NCBI GenBank assembly: GCA_015232315.1 | Contig: JADFZZ010000047.1 | Span: forward strand, 1-32,629 | DNA length: 32,629 bases | Direction: 5' to 3' | Origin: SAR324 cluster bacterium | Lineage (GTDB): Bacteria; SAR324; NAC60-12 | Shown here: positions 8,737-19,000 of the stretch, piece by piece | Layout of the letters: every line of letters begins with the position of its first letter | How positions within the stretch are numbered: the first letter of the stretch is position 1 | Made by a program: the position numbers and the translations under genes | Notes under the pieces: generated by a model | Told to the model about the DNA's origin: nothing | Seen by the model: only the letters and a program-made list of their open reading frames with translations | Database searches by the model: none

Positions 8737-9381
8737 ATGATTCAAGCCGATTGTGCGAACACCCGGAATATAAACCGTGTGGTGGTTGTCGATAATTATG
8801 ATTCCTTCACCTACAACCTGGTGCAGGCGTTTGGAATTCTGCGGGCGGAAGTGCGTGTTGTGTTGAATGACAAGACCTCTCTCAGTGAACTGGAAGCAAT
8901 GGAACCTACCCACGTTTGCATTTCGCCAGGTCCGGGAACTCCGGCTCAATCTGGTATTTCAAAAGCGGTGATTGAGCATTTCAAGGACAAAATCCCTGTG
9001 CTGGGCGTTTGTCTGGGACATCAATGTATCATTGAACTTTTTGGAGGAAAGGTGATTTCCGCACCGAAGATCATGCACGGAAAAGCATCGCCGGTGTTTC
9101 ATCAGGGAAAATTACTGTTTGAAAATCTGCCGAATCCGATGATGGCGATGCGTTATCATTCCCTGATTGGCTGTTATTCTTCGTTGCCCGCATGTCTGAT
9201 TCCAGAAGCCTGGACTGCTGAACAGGAGTTGATGGCCGTCCGGCATCGGGAATTTCAGGTGTTTGGCATCCAGTTTCATCCTGAATCCATCCTTACCCCG
9301 GAAGGTCCTCAAATTTTGGAACGTTTTTTGTCCATTCATCCACCAGAAACAGGAGTTTTCCATGATCGACCTCGATTTTAA
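8737..9381 (+). CDS. trpG/pabA: Glutamine amidotransferase, anthranilate/aminodeoxychorismate synthase component II
   Basis: This is a stand-alone class I glutamine amidotransferase that supplies ammonia to TrpE or PabB for tryptophan or folate synthesis. Markers are VDNYDSFTYNLVQ at the N-terminus, ISPGPGTP, the nucleophile Cys92 in LGVCLGHQ, KIMHGK, and His181/Glu183 in FHPES. TrpG and PabA cannot be separated by sequence, and one protein often serves both. Start is uncertain: ATG 8737 is used here, ATG 8677 is possible, and GTG 8779 (GGAA upstream) would give the length usual for the family. No trpE or pabB lies nearby. The last ~17 residues run past the usual end of the family (ILERFL) and overlap the clpB 3' end on the opposite strand. 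Confidence 0.92.
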   Translation: MIQADCANTRNINRVVVVDNYDSFTYNLVQAFGILRAEVRVVLNDKTSLSELEAMEPTHVCISPGPGTPAQSGISKAVIEHFKDKIPVLGVCLGHQCIIELFGGKVISAPKIMHGKASPVFHQGKLLFENLPNPMMAMRYHSLIGCYSSLPACLIPEAWTAEQELMAVRHREFQVFGIQFHPESILTPEGPQILERFLSIHPPETGVFHDRPRF

Positions 9382-11914
9382 CCAGATGATTGGCACTCAG
9401 ACTGCCTTCCAGAATTTTCCCGGCAAGCACGTCCTGAATTTCACGCTGGATCAACCGTTTGAGCGGACGGGCCCCAAACGCCGCATCATAACCTTTTTGC
9501 GCCAGATACAATTCCGCATGTTCACTCAGCCACAGACGGATACGCTGGCCCATCAAGCGCTGTTCCAGTTTGTACATCTGCAATTTACAGATCTGGCGAA
9601 TATGCGATAACGCCAGGGGTTTGAAGACAATAATTTCATCCAGCCGATTTAAAAATTCAGGACGGAAATTCGCCAGCAGCACATTCCGCACCATCAGGCT
9701 CACATCCTGTTCCGGATGCTCCTGGATCACTTCATGTCCGAGATTGGTGGTGAGAATGATGATGGTATTTTTGAAATCGGTGATACGCCCCTGGGAATCA
9801 GTCAATCTGCCATTGTCCAGAATCTGAAGGAACAGATTGAAGACATCCGGATGCGCTTTTTCAATTTCATCAAACAGCAACACCGCATACGGACGTTGGC
9901 GAATGGCCTCCGTAAGAAGTCCGCCCTCTTCGAAGCCGACATATCCCGGAGGCGCGCCAATCAACCGGGTGACCGAATGTTTTTCCATATATTCGGACAT
10001 ATCAAACCGGATGAGAGACTTGTGATCATCAAACAAAAATTCCGCGAGAGCATAGGCCAGTTCTGTTTTTCCAATGCCGGAACTTCCCAGAAAAATGAAT
10101 GAACCAATGGGGCGTTCGGGGTCCTGAACACCGGCTCTGGTTCGCCGGATGGCATGGGCTACACTGTTGATGGCTTCTGACTGTCCAACCACTTTTTCTG
10201 CCAGGCGTTGTTCCATGTGAAGGAGTTTCTGTTTTTCATTTTCCAGCATTTTGACAATGGGGATGCCTGTCCATTGTGAAACAACCAGGGCAATGTCTTC
10301 TTCATCCACTTCTTCTTTCAGCATCCGTTCCCTGCCGCTCCGGTCGAGAAACAGGGCAGATTCACGCAATTGATGTTCCAGATCATTCAGGGTTTCATAG
10401 CGTAGTTTTGCCGCCAGTTCCAGATCGCCCTGACGTTGGGCTTCCTGTTCTTCGATCCTGGTTTTTTCAATACGTTCCTTCAATGCTGAAACCTCTCTGA
10501 GCTGAGTCCGTTCTGTCTGCCAACGCTCTTTCATCTTCTGGCAGGTATCTCGCAGGTCAGTCAATTGATGCTGAAGTTGTTTCAACCGTGCGCGTGAAGC
10601 GGCGTCATCCTCACGACGCAGAACGGTCCGTTCAATTTCAAGTTGAGTGATTTTGCGTTCAATCTGGTCAATTTCGGTTGGCATGGAATCAATCTGGATG
10701 CGCAAATTGGAGGCGGCTTCATCAATCAGGTCAACGGCCTTGTCGGGTAGAAAGCGCTCGGTCACATAACGTTGAGACAGGATGGCTGCGGCAATGAGTG
10801 CTGAATCCTTGATACGAACACCATGATGCACTTCATAACGGCTTTTCAAGCCACGTAAAATGGCAATGGTGGAATCGACACTTGGTTCAGCGACATTGAT
10901 TTGCTGAAAACGCCTTACCAGCGCGGCATCTTTTTCCACATATTTTTTAAATTCCTTGATCGTCGTGGCCCCGATACAACGCAATTGTCCACGAGCGAGT
11001 GCCGGTTTGAGCATGTTGGCCGCGTCCATGTGTCCTTCAGAGCCTCCAGCACCGACCAGCAAATGGATTTCATCAATGAACAGAATAATTTCTCCGGCCG
11101 CGGCTTCAATTTCACGCAGAAGCTGTTTGACGCGATTCTCAAACTCACCTCTCAGGTTGGTTCCCGCTACCAAGGCGCCCAGATCCAGACTGTAAAGTGA
11201 TTTACCTTTCAGGGTTTCAGGCAGATCTCCTGAAACAATACGATTGGCAAGGCACTCCACAATGGCGGTTTTGCCGACACCAGGTTCACCAATCAGGATG
11301 GGGTTATTTTTGGTTCTCCGGGAAAGAATCTGGATCACCCGACGAACTTCCTCATCACGTCCAATGACAGGATCCAGTTTGTTTTTCCTGGCCAGATCAA
11401 TCATGTCGGCGCAATACCGTTCCAACACCTGTTTTTCTGAGCCATGAGACTGCATGGCTGACGTTTCCTGTTGGGTGAGGTTTGCCAGCAAACTTTTGAA
11501 CTGGTCATAGGAAACATGATGGCGCTCAAATATTTCATAAACCAGACCTGACTTTTGAAGCAACAGACTCAGTAGCATGTGTTCGGTATTGGTATACGTC
11601 TCCGAAAAAAGCGACGCTTCTTTTTCCGCACGCAAGATCACACCATGCAATTCCCTGGAAATATATGCCTGGGTCACCGGGGTGGAAAGGTTCTGGCGGG
11701 ACTTGGTCCAGTTTTCAATTTCCAGAATTGTTTCAGACACGGGAATATTTAATTTTTCCAGATATGCCGACGCCATACTTTCGGTTTGAGTCAGCAGACA
11801 ATAGAGAAAATGCTCGGGTGATACTTTGCTGTACCCATGTTCCACCGCGTATTGCTGTGATTTAAGAAGTGCTTCCTGAACATTGGGGGAAAAGTGGTCT
11901 AGCGAAATACTCAT
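9293..11914 (-). CDS. clpB: ATP-dependent chaperone ClpB (Hsp100 disaggregase)
   Basis: ClpB resolubilises aggregated proteins with the DnaK system. The order of domains is complete: Clp N-domain (1-145), first AAA+ module with Walker A GEPGVGKT (209-216) and Walker B ILFIDEIH near 277-284, a coiled-coil middle domain (about 412-525), then the second AAA+ module with GSSGIGKT (610-617) and [15 protein letters not shown]. The presence of the long middle domain separates ClpB from ClpA and ClpX. Length 873 aa is normal. The C-terminus ([15 protein letters not shown]) appears to extend past the usual end, in the part that overlaps the trpG 3' end by 89 bp. The ATG at 11914 matches the family start; no clear heat-shock promoter could be identified upstream. 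Confidence 0.97.
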   Translation of the reverse strand: MSISLDHFSPNVQEALLKSQQYAVEHGYSKVSPEHFLYCLLTQTESMASAYLEKLNIPVSETILEIENWTKSRQNLSTPVTQAYISRELHGVILRAEKEASLFSETYTNTEHMLLSLLLQKSGLVYEIFERHHVSYDQFKSLLANLTQQETSAMQSHGSEKQVLERYCADMIDLARKNKLDPVIGRDEEVRRVIQILSRRTKNNPILIGEPGVGKTAIVECLANRIVSGDLPETLKGKSLYSLDLGALVAGTNLRGEFENRVKQLLREIEAAAGEIILFIDEIHLLVGAGGSEGHMDAANMLKPALARGQLRCIGATTIKEFKKYVEKDAALVRRFQQINVAEPSVDSTIAILRGLKSRYEVHHGVRIKDSALIAAAILSQRYVTERFLPDKAVDLIDEAASNLRIQIDSMPTEIDQIERKITQLEIERTVLRREDDAASRARLKQLQHQLTDLRDTCQKMKERWQTERTQLREVSALKERIEKTRIEEQEAQRQGDLELAAKLRYETLNDLEHQLRESALFLDRSGRERMLKEEVDEEDIALVVSQWTGIPIVKMLENEKQKLLHMEQRLAEKVVGQSEAINSVAHAIRRTRAGVQDPERPIGSFIFLGSSGIGKTELAYALAEFLFDDHKSLIRFDMSEYMEKHSVTRLIGAPPGYVGFEEGGLLTEAIRQRPYAVLLFDEIEKAHPDVFNLFLQILDNGRLTDSQGRITDFKNTIIILTTNLGHEVIQEHPEQDVSLMVRNVLLANFRPEFLNRLDEIIVFKPLALSHIRQICKLQMYKLEQRLMGQRIRLWLSEHAELYLAQKGYDAAFGARPLKRLIQREIQDVLAGKILEGSLSANHLVKIEVDHGKLLFLVDEWTKNVPKFEDLPG

Positions 11915-11995
11915 GGCTGGTTCTCAAAATGTGGTTGCTGCGTGGTATGGCTTTTGCTTTTTATAAGAAAACTTTTTAATCATGGGAGATTGCTT

Positions 11996-12145
11996 ATGAA
12001 TTCCGTCGTCGAAACAACAACCGTGAACACCTGGTCTCAATTGATTCAGGTTTTTATTAAATCTTCAGACTATCACGAACATCGCATCCTCGGGTTAGCT
12101 GTGTTTGCCCTGTTTTTTTTGATGGGCATGCTACTGTGGGGATGA
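11996..12145 (+). CDS. Small single-pass membrane protein
   Basis: A 49-residue protein begins at ATG 11996, 6 nt after GGGAGA. The N-terminal half is polar (MNSVVETTTVNTWSQ) and the C-terminal 19 residues (LGLAVFALFFLMGMLLWG) form one likely membrane helix. The frame is open further upstream to 11942, but those residues lack a good ribosome-binding site. No family is recognised. It is divergent from clpB and followed 34 nt later by another small gene. Confidence 0.5.
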   Translation: MNSVVETTTVNTWSQLIQVFIKSSDYHEHRILGLAVFALFFLMGMLLWG

Positions 12146-12176
12146 TTCCGAAAAATCACTTTAATATGGAACATAC

Positions 12177-12377
12177 ATGGAAACATTGTCTTTCTACGCT
12201 AAATCACCAGTCATTCTCAATACGCAGAACAACGAAGAGCCTGAAAAAACCGGGTTTATAAAAAAATTGATGCACCGTCACCGCAGAATTGAATTATCGC
12301 CTGCGGAAATCGCCATCAACCGTCTGCATGCTGACCTTGCCCGAACCCGTCAACAGGTGTTATCCGCTAACTCCTGA
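12177..12377 (+). CDS. Small hypothetical basic protein
   Basis: The 66-residue frame starts METLSFYAKSP, with GGAA five bases upstream of the ATG. The middle is Lys/Arg/His rich (FIKKLMHRHRRIEL), followed by a helical segment (PAEIAINRLHADLARTRQQ). There is no membrane segment and no recognisable domain. Same strand and close spacing to the preceding 49-aa gene suggest cotranscription. Coding potential is plausible but unproven. Confidence 0.42.
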   Translation: METLSFYAKSPVILNTQNNEEPEKTGFIKKLMHRHRRIELSPAEIAINRLHADLARTRQQVLSANS

Positions 12378-12395
12378 GCAACGGTCTGTTCACTG

Positions 12396-12453
12396 AAAAA
12401 GGCGTTGACACACCCTGAGTGGTTTGCTACCGTTCAGAACGTCAACCTTTTTT
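12396..12453 (+). terminator. Hairpin followed by T-tract, directly ahead of a Shine-Dalgarno
   Basis: AAAAAGG-CG-TTGAC (12396-12409) pairs with GTCAACCTTTTTT (12441-12453), apart from a 2-nt bulge. The loop is about 31 nt and contains a smaller GGT/ACC stem. The structure ends in T's immediately before the CAGGAGA of the next gene. It may be an intrinsic terminator for the small genes or a leader hairpin affecting the CoA-binding gene. Confidence 0.5.
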
Positions 12454-12466
12454 CAGGAGAAATGAT

Positions 12467-12886
12467 ATGTCCACGTCTGTTCTACAAGCCACGAATGAAG
12501 AAATCCAGCAATTGCTGAAAAATACCAAAACTATTGCCGTTGTCGGCCTGTCTGACAATCCTGCCAGACCCAGTCATGAAGTCGCCGCGTACCTGTTGCG
12601 GCATGGATACCGGATTATTCCTGTAAATCCTTCAGCTACAGAAATTCTGGGCCAGAAATCCTATGCGTCTCTGCATGCTATTCCTGAACGTGTCGATATT
12701 GTGGATATTTTCAGAAATGTGGAAGCAATTCCAGGCCTTGTGGAGGAAGCCCTGAAGCTCAATCCTCGCTGTGTCTGGATGCAACTCGGACTCTCTCACG
12801 AACAAGCGGCCGGGGTGGCCCGTGATGCGGGGATTCTGGTAGTCATGAATAAATGTATCAAGATCGAACATTCCCGATTGCTTTAA
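12467..12886 (+). CDS. CoA-binding domain protein (YccU family)
   Basis: A Rossmann-type CoA-binding protein of 139 aa. KTIAVVGLSDNPARPSHEVA is the N-terminal nucleotide-binding loop, then GYRIIPVNPS, VDIVDIFRN and the C-terminal MNKCIKIEH, all typical of YccU-like proteins. The biochemical role of this family is not settled; some members bind CoA. Start is ATG 12467, six bases after AGGAGA; the open frame upstream to 12419 runs through the hairpin and is not used. Its stop overlaps the convergent EAL gene by 4 nt. Confidence 0.9.
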   Translation: MSTSVLQATNEEIQQLLKNTKTIAVVGLSDNPARPSHEVAAYLLRHGYRIIPVNPSATEILGQKSYASLHAIPERVDIVDIFRNVEAIPGLVEEALKLNPRCVWMQLGLSHEQAAGVARDAGILVVMNKCIKIEHSRLL

Positions 12887-14607
12887 TGGGGAACATGAAA
12901 CAGGGGTATATCCGGAGACGGTTCTGAAAACAGATACCCCTGGGAATAGTGTACGCCAATTTCTTCCAGAATATTCTGAATCTCCTGATTGGATACAAAT
13001 TCCGCAACCACCTCCACGCCCATTCTCAAGGCCAGATCAAAAATGTTTTCAACCAGGATTCTTGAGTTTTTATCTTGTGGCAGGTTCTTGATGAACTTTG
13101 CGTCAATCTTTATGTAATCCGGAGCAAAATCCAGCAGACGACTGATGTTGGACTGTTCAGCGCCAAAATCATCAATGGCGATCCGGCAGCCGATTTTCCG
13201 TAGTTCATGCAGGATTTTGATCACATTCCCTGTTGCCAGTGAACTCACTCCTTCAAGAATTTCAAACGTCACCCGTTCCGGTGCCACTTTGTTACCGGCA
13301 AGCTGAAATTGCACAAATTCCAGCATTGTTTCATCCATGAGATCTTTTTCTGTCAGGTTGATGGAAAACTCATACTGAAACCGTGACATGTATTCAAAAC
13401 TTTTCATGATCATGATACGTGTGGCTCGTGTGATTTCTCCTGAACGTTCCAGGGCTCCGAGAAAAAAATATGGAGAAAGAACCTTTGCGTCAGTCTGAAG
13501 CCGCATCAGACATTCATATTTTACAATTTGGCCATAGGTTGGACTCTGTTTCCGGTTATCACGAATTCCCTGATATACCGGAAAGAAACTGTTGTGTTCA
13601 AAGCCTGTTTTGACCGTGTGAAATTCCTCCAGTTTTTTCCGATGATAATTTTCCGTTCCCAGTTCACTGGTATAAACGATGGTCCTGCCCATACGTTTGG
13701 CTTCTCCCAGTGCCGCATGGGCATTCTTCAGAATATCACCGCTCCTATGATCCGCGATGCCAATGGAAAGTGTGATCACAATTCGTGAGGTTTGATACAT
13801 GATGGTGGTGGCCTGGACATGTTCCCTGATGGTTTCCGATAATTTGACGGCCATGGCCTGGTCTTTTGGAAGCAAGATAGCAAACTCGGCCCCTGAAAAC
13901 CGGTAGATTCTGGCGATTTGTGGCAACATTGCCTGAAGGCATTCTGCGGTTTTCTGCAACACCACATTGCCGGCATCAAAACCTAAACCATCATTGACTT
14001 CATTGAAGCGGTCAATTTTGAGATAGATCATGGAAAGTTGTTTCCATTGTTTCAGTTCATGTTCCAGGTCGTAAAACAACTTGTTTCGACTGAGGCAGTG
14101 TGTCAACGGGTCCACATTGATTTTTCCCAATTCTCCTGCTTTGTTGGTGGTCATTTTCAGTTTGTCTGTCAACACGGTGGCCAGGAGTTGATAAAAAATC
14201 GCGTCAAAGCGATCTTTGGTAATATTTGCTGAGGGATGGATGCTGTTTTTTTCTACCGAGAGGAGCATCACAGATGTTTCCGCGGTAACAGTTGCCATGC
14301 AGGGTGTCTGCGTGAGCACACTGTTCTCTCCCATCACATCACCACTGCGTCTGAGAGAATAAATATATTCGTTTTCCCAGGTGACTCTGAGTGCTCCCTG
14401 AACCAGAAAATACAAGGTTGAATTGCAGGTTCCTTCCTGAAGAATCACCGCACCCCTGTCAAATTCACAGATTTTCGCGACCTTGCTGATTTCCCTGAGC
14501 ATGTCATCGCTGATATACTCGGCCAGTCGTGACTGGATAAAAAACTGGTATATATTGAACTCTCCAACGATCTCTTCCTGAACATCTCCCAGATTTTCTA
14601 ATTTCAC
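12883..14607 (-). CDS. cNMP-binding/GGDEF/EAL protein, probable c-di-GMP phosphodiesterase
   Basis: Three domains are visible. Residues ~20-125 form a cyclic-nucleotide-binding-like domain (RGAVILQEGT, then GDVMGENSVLTQ). Residues ~165-312 form a GGDEF domain whose signature is SGAEF (238-242), so cyclase activity is unlikely. Residues ~335-565 form an EAL domain. The EAL signature reads ECL (365-367), but the catalytic set appears present: Glu365, Asn in FSINLTEKD, FEILE, DDFG (479-482), YIKID, VAEFV and SQGY. I infer hydrolysis of c-di-GMP, possibly controlled by the degenerate GGDEF and the cNMP domain. The start is a GTG at 14607, preceded by a strong AGGAGG. It follows the REC-PP2C gene by 29 nt, so the two are probably cotranscribed. 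Confidence 0.92.
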   Translation of the reverse strand: MKLENLGDVQEEIVGEFNIYQFFIQSRLAEYISDDMLREISKVAKICEFDRGAVILQEGTCNSTLYFLVQGALRVTWENEYIYSLRRSGDVMGENSVLTQTPCMATVTAETSVMLLSVEKNSIHPSANITKDRFDAIFYQLLATVLTDKLKMTTNKAGELGKINVDPLTHCLSRNKLFYDLEHELKQWKQLSMIYLKIDRFNEVNDGLGFDAGNVVLQKTAECLQAMLPQIARIYRFSGAEFAILLPKDQAMAVKLSETIREHVQATTIMYQTSRIVITLSIGIADHRSGDILKNAHAALGEAKRMGRTIVYTSELGTENYHRKKLEEFHTVKTGFEHNSFFPVYQGIRDNRKQSPTYGQIVKYECLMRLQTDAKVLSPYFFLGALERSGEITRATRIMIMKSFEYMSRFQYEFSINLTEKDLMDETMLEFVQFQLAGNKVAPERVTFEILEGVSSLATGNVIKILHELRKIGCRIAIDDFGAEQSNISRLLDFAPDYIKIDAKFIKNLPQDKNSRILVENIFDLALRMGVEVVAEFVSNQEIQNILEEIGVHYSQGYLFSEPSPDIPLFHVPH

Positions 14608-14636
14608 GCAATCCTCCTAAAGAGTAACATTGGATA

Positions 14637-15809
14637 TTATGCCAAATATTCAATACCAGCCAGAGTCACATCATCCTGTATCTTGAAATCCGGACGTTCA
14701 ATGGTGGATTCCAGAATATTTTTCATCATGGTATCCAGATCTTCATGCCGTGTCTTTTCAAACAACTGCAAAATCGTATCGTGGTTCATACGTTGAGGAT
14801 ATGCCTGTGATTCCATCAGACCATCCGTCATCATGAACAGTTTGTCTCCATGCTGCATGTGAAAGGTATGTTCTTCATATTGAGATTCCATTGCGACTCC
14901 CAGCATCAGTCCCTGTTCCCAGAGTGACAGCACAGGCGCCTCGGCTTGTGCTGGAACCAGAATCATCGGCGGATGACCCGCAAAAGAATACTGAATGGTT
15001 CCATCAGCCTGAATTCGCAAACAAACACCGGTCATGAAGCGATCAAGGGGAAGTTTGTGTTTGCAAACCTTGTTCAGTTTTTCCAGTACTTTGGAAGTAG
15101 ACAGTCTGTGAAGATCTTCATCCAGTATTCTGGATATAATCACAGTGATCAGGGCCGCCGCGACACCATGTCCGGTGACATCTCCAACAAACAGATTCAC
15201 GCCACCCTCACCACTTGGGCGAACATGATAAACATCGCCTGAAATATGCTCATAGGGCTGATAATGAACTGCCATTTTAAGAAAATTGCTTGAGGCGACT
15301 CTGGAAAAAATTGTGTTTTGTACTTCCCCCGCAAGCACCAAATCTTCATGCATCTGTTCATTTTGTGCTTTTAACTGAAAACGGGATTTTTCCAGTTCGA
15401 GAATAGCTCGTTCCAGTTGTTGCCGTTGTTCTGCCAGATTGATAAAGACTCTGACTTTTCCCAACAGGATTTCCGGGTTAAACGGTTTTGAAATGAAATC
15501 AACCGCACCGGATTGATAGCCCTTAAACACATGGAAATCATCCGAAAAAATGGCTGAGACAAAAATGATCGGGATGTCCTTGCAACGCTCATCACTGCGC
15601 ATCAACTCTGCCAGTTCATAACCATCCATCCGTGGCATCTGAACATCGAGCATCGCCAGAGCAAACTGATGTTCCAGCATCAATGTTAGCGCCTGATTGC
15701 CACTTTGTGCCTTGATAACTCTCACATTCAAGCGCTTCAAGATGGATTCAAGCACAAACAGGTTTTCAGCATGATCATCGACAATAAGAACTTTGATGGG
15801 TTGTTCCAT
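14637..15809 (-). CDS. Response regulator with PP2C/SpoIIE-type serine phosphatase output
   Basis: An N-terminal receiver (1-125) carries the acidic pair DD (11-12), phosphoacceptor Asp55 in AMLDVQMP and the KPF motif. A short coiled-coil linker (about 125-165, RQQLERAILELEKSRFQLK) leads to an RsbU/SpoIIE-like PP2C domain with SGDVYHV and VGDVTGHGVAAAL, which hold the metal-binding Asp residues. Such proteins dephosphorylate STAS-domain anti-sigma antagonists in partner-switching pathways; no STAS or anti-sigma gene is present here. AGGT lies five bases upstream of the ATG at 15809. The hybrid kinase upstream is a plausible source of phosphate, and the EAL gene lies 29 nt downstream. Confidence 0.93.
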   Translation of the reverse strand: MEQPIKVLIVDDHAENLFVLESILKRLNVRVIKAQSGNQALTLMLEHQFALAMLDVQMPRMDGYELAELMRSDERCKDIPIIFVSAIFSDDFHVFKGYQSGAVDFISKPFNPEILLGKVRVFINLAEQRQQLERAILELEKSRFQLKAQNEQMHEDLVLAGEVQNTIFSRVASSNFLKMAVHYQPYEHISGDVYHVRPSGEGGVNLFVGDVTGHGVAAALITVIISRILDEDLHRLSTSKVLEKLNKVCKHKLPLDRFMTGVCLRIQADGTIQYSFAGHPPMILVPAQAEAPVLSLWEQGLMLGVAMESQYEEHTFHMQHGDKLFMMTDGLMESQAYPQRMNHDTILQLFEKTRHEDLDTMMKNILESTIERPDFKIQDDVTLAGIEYLA

Positions 15810-15861
15810 TTTTACCTGATTAATTAATTATGCGTTTATGGGTAGGGACGTTTACGAATTG

Positions 15862-15999
15862 GTAAGTGTTCAGCTTTCAGTATTCAGCTTTCAGTGTTTA
15901 TGCGCCTCAAAAGCATTATGACTCAATAGCAGAAAATATCGTTAGGCTTCCAGACTTTGAGAATTTCTGAAAACTGATAGCTGACGGCTGAACACTTAC
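15862..15999. mobile_element. 138-bp MITE-like element with 13-bp perfect TIRs and 8-bp target duplication
   Basis: The ends are GTAAGTGTTCAGC (15862-15874) and its exact reverse complement (15987-15999); similarity continues inward with mismatches for about 33 bp (repeated TCAG units). The element is bracketed by ACGAATTG on both sides (15854-15861 and 16000-16007), as expected for an 8-bp target-site duplication. It contains no open frame of note. It lies in the 221-bp gap between the hybrid kinase and the REC-PP2C gene, so it may affect their cotranscription. Confidence 0.8.
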
Positions 16000-16030
16000 A
16001 CGAATTGAGACTTTGTTGAGCCACCGACAG

Positions 16031-19000
16031 TCATACCCGTTCATTCTCAGTCAAATACAGTGTCAAATATTGCATCAATACGGACATATTGAACGGTTTC
16101 AACAAGCACACCTTTGCTCCCGCATCCAGACAGGACTGGTGACTTTCAAGATCATTTCTGGCGGTCAGGACAATGACAGGAAGTTTTTGCGGACGTTGTC
16201 GCTCATGAAGCTGCCTCAGGGTTTCCAAACCGTCCATCTCAGGCATCATCAGATCCAGCAACATCAAATCCACTTCCTGCGTTTTTAGAAAATCAAGAGC
16301 TTTTTGTCCATTGGCCACTTTATAAGGTTTCATTCCAAATTTCCCGAGAGCCGTGGCAAGCGCAAAAGCGTTACGCATGTCATCATCAACAATTAAAATA
16401 GACTTCCCCAGCAATCGGTTGTCTGGCAATAGGGGCATATCTTCATTTGGATCATCAGCGTCCTTTTCTGTGTCAGGTAAGGTTTCAACAGTGCTCTGTC
16501 TTGGCGTTGCCTCAACATTCGGAATATTTAGGGGTAGAATCAGAGTGAACATGCTTCCCGCACCGTAGTCACTGGTCACAGTGATCTTGCCACCCAGTAG
16601 TTCTCCAAGTTTTTTTGAAATAGACAAACCCAGTCCAGTGCCGCCATAGGTTCTGGTAATGCTGCCATCAGCCTGATGAAAGGCCTCAAAAATGAGTTCC
16701 AGTTGATCTTTCATGATTCCAATACCTGTGTCTTTGACTGAAATCGAGATTTTTTCAGACACGTCCTCAGAAATTGCTTTGTTTTCTGCGGACGATGTTG
16801 TTGCTTCAAAGATAACTTCAATGTGTCCCTGATGAGTGAACTTGATGGCATTCGCAATCAGATTTTTCAGAATCTGTTCCAGTTTCTGACGGTCGGTCAG
16901 AATAGAATGCGGCAAGGAGGGATCCACAGAAAACCGGAATTGGAGTTGTTTTTCTTCTGCCATGTGCCTGAAGATCTGTTGCATCCGCATACCAACATCT
17001 TCCAGCACAACCACATCGTCAAACACCTGAACCTTGCCGGACTCAATTCTTGAAAGATCGAGAATCTGGTTGATCAAATTCAACAGGTCTGTGCCACTTT
17101 GATGAACAATTACCAGAGATTGCAACTGTTCTGGACTGAGATTCTTTTCATCATTGTCCAGCAGTGTTCGGGACAGAATCAACATACTGTTGAGCGGAGT
17201 CCGGAGTTCATGCGACATGTTTGCCAGAAATTCGGATTTGTATTTGTCTGCCAGTTCCAGTTCTGCGGCTTTTCGCTCCAGTGCGGTTTTTGCCTGAGAC
17301 AGTTCTTCGTTAAACGCTTTGAGTTCTTCCTGCTGTTGTCTCAATTTATCTTTGCTGAGCTGAAGATTGCGGGTTTGTTCCTGTAAATCCTCATTGGTTT
17401 TCTGGAGTTTCTGCTGGCCCAGTTGAAGTGCTTCAGACTGTTCCTGTGTCCGTTGCAGTAAATCCTGGGTTATCTGACTGCCTTGTGAGGACACAAGGTT
17501 GATGGCCAATTGGGACGAAATCACCTCAATGAAGTGCCTCTGCTCCCGGGTGAACGAAGTAAATTTGCCCAACTCCAGCACACCGATCAATGTTTCACCT
17601 TTGAGAAGAGGAAAGAGAAACAACTCAGAAGTCAGGCCTTTGACAATGCCTGATTCAATCATCAAGGCTTCTCCGGGAACAGCTTTAAGGTGCTGACTTT
17701 TGCGAGTTTCCGCAGTTTTTCCCACCAGCCCTTCGCCAATCGGAATCAGTTTTTTCGCCACTGTGTGGCTGATACCAAGCCCTGCTTTCAATTCCAGCTC
17801 CTGCGAAGATTGCCGCACGAGATATAGCGTACCCACCGGACATTCCAGATAGTCGCACACGAATTTCAGGATATTTTCACAAAGCGCACCCACGTTCAAA
17901 CTTCCAGACATCGCGACACTGAGCTGATTCTGTCCTGTTTTCAGCCAGTCCTGCGTCGCGCTTTCCTGCCTGAAGCGAAGAAGGGCGTCGATCATATCAT
18001 TGAGTGAAACCGCGAGATCGTCCTTGGCCGATATTGGAATTGCCCGCACAAGCAAATCCCCGCTGGCGATTTTATGCGCAATGGTTGCCTTTTCACGCAT
18101 GCTTTCCTGCAGAAATCGGAAGGATCTGGCAAGATCACCAATTTCATCCTGCCGTATCAAAATCGAATCATATTTTTCTTCCTGCAAATCACCCAGAGTG
18201 ATTGAATGCGCTTTTTCTGTAAGCGTCTGAATGGGGAGACCAACTTTCGTATAAGCCAGCAGATAGATCAGCAGGCCAAGGGCACTCACAAGAATACAGA
18301 GCCCCAATACAACAATAACCGACTGATTGTTATCCTGAATCAACAGGGGCTCAACCCGGGCATGTGTTTCCTTGATGGACTCACGCATGCTGGCGATGGT
18401 GGCATGCAAATAATCCATGTTGTGTCTGAAGGTTACAATCTGGGAGCTGAGTTCCTGTATTTTGGCATGGAGCTGTTGAAAGGAATTGAGATAAAAATCC
18501 GCCATTGTTTTAGTGTCGAATACTTTTTTGCTAATGCTCTCAACCTGAAGAGATTGTTCCACCGCCTCCAGGATGCTGAATCCGGTGTTAAAATTTTTCA
18601 ACGCCTGCTCTCCTTCATCCATATTTTTTGAATGAGTATATTGGGAAAGCAACACAAACCCATCCTGAAAATATTGTTCGGCTGTCGCTGACTGGTACAT
18701 CAACAGTGTATCATCAGCACGTCGGGCCTCATTGCCGAGATCAGACAACATTTTCTGGAGTTTGGGTTCCTGAATATTTTTCAACTCTCTGAGCTTTTCT
18801 TCGGTGAGCCGTTTCAAGGTTGAGATATCATTAAAATTATTAAAATAGACATCTGAAATCCGGACAATGACAGCCGCATTTTGTTGCCGGAGTTGATTTT
18901 GTTCTACCTCACGTTGATAGTCCGCAATTTCCTGACGAAGCAGAATTCTGCTGGCAAAAAATGCCTCTTTGAGCGTTTCTTCTGAGCGTTCAATATATTC

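Noticed and set aside
8629-8949. N-terminal extension of the sulfotransferase frame
   Set aside because: It lies antisense to the amidotransferase, whose conserved residues explain the base pattern, and the encoded sequence (His/Ile rich) does not resemble a protein N-terminus.
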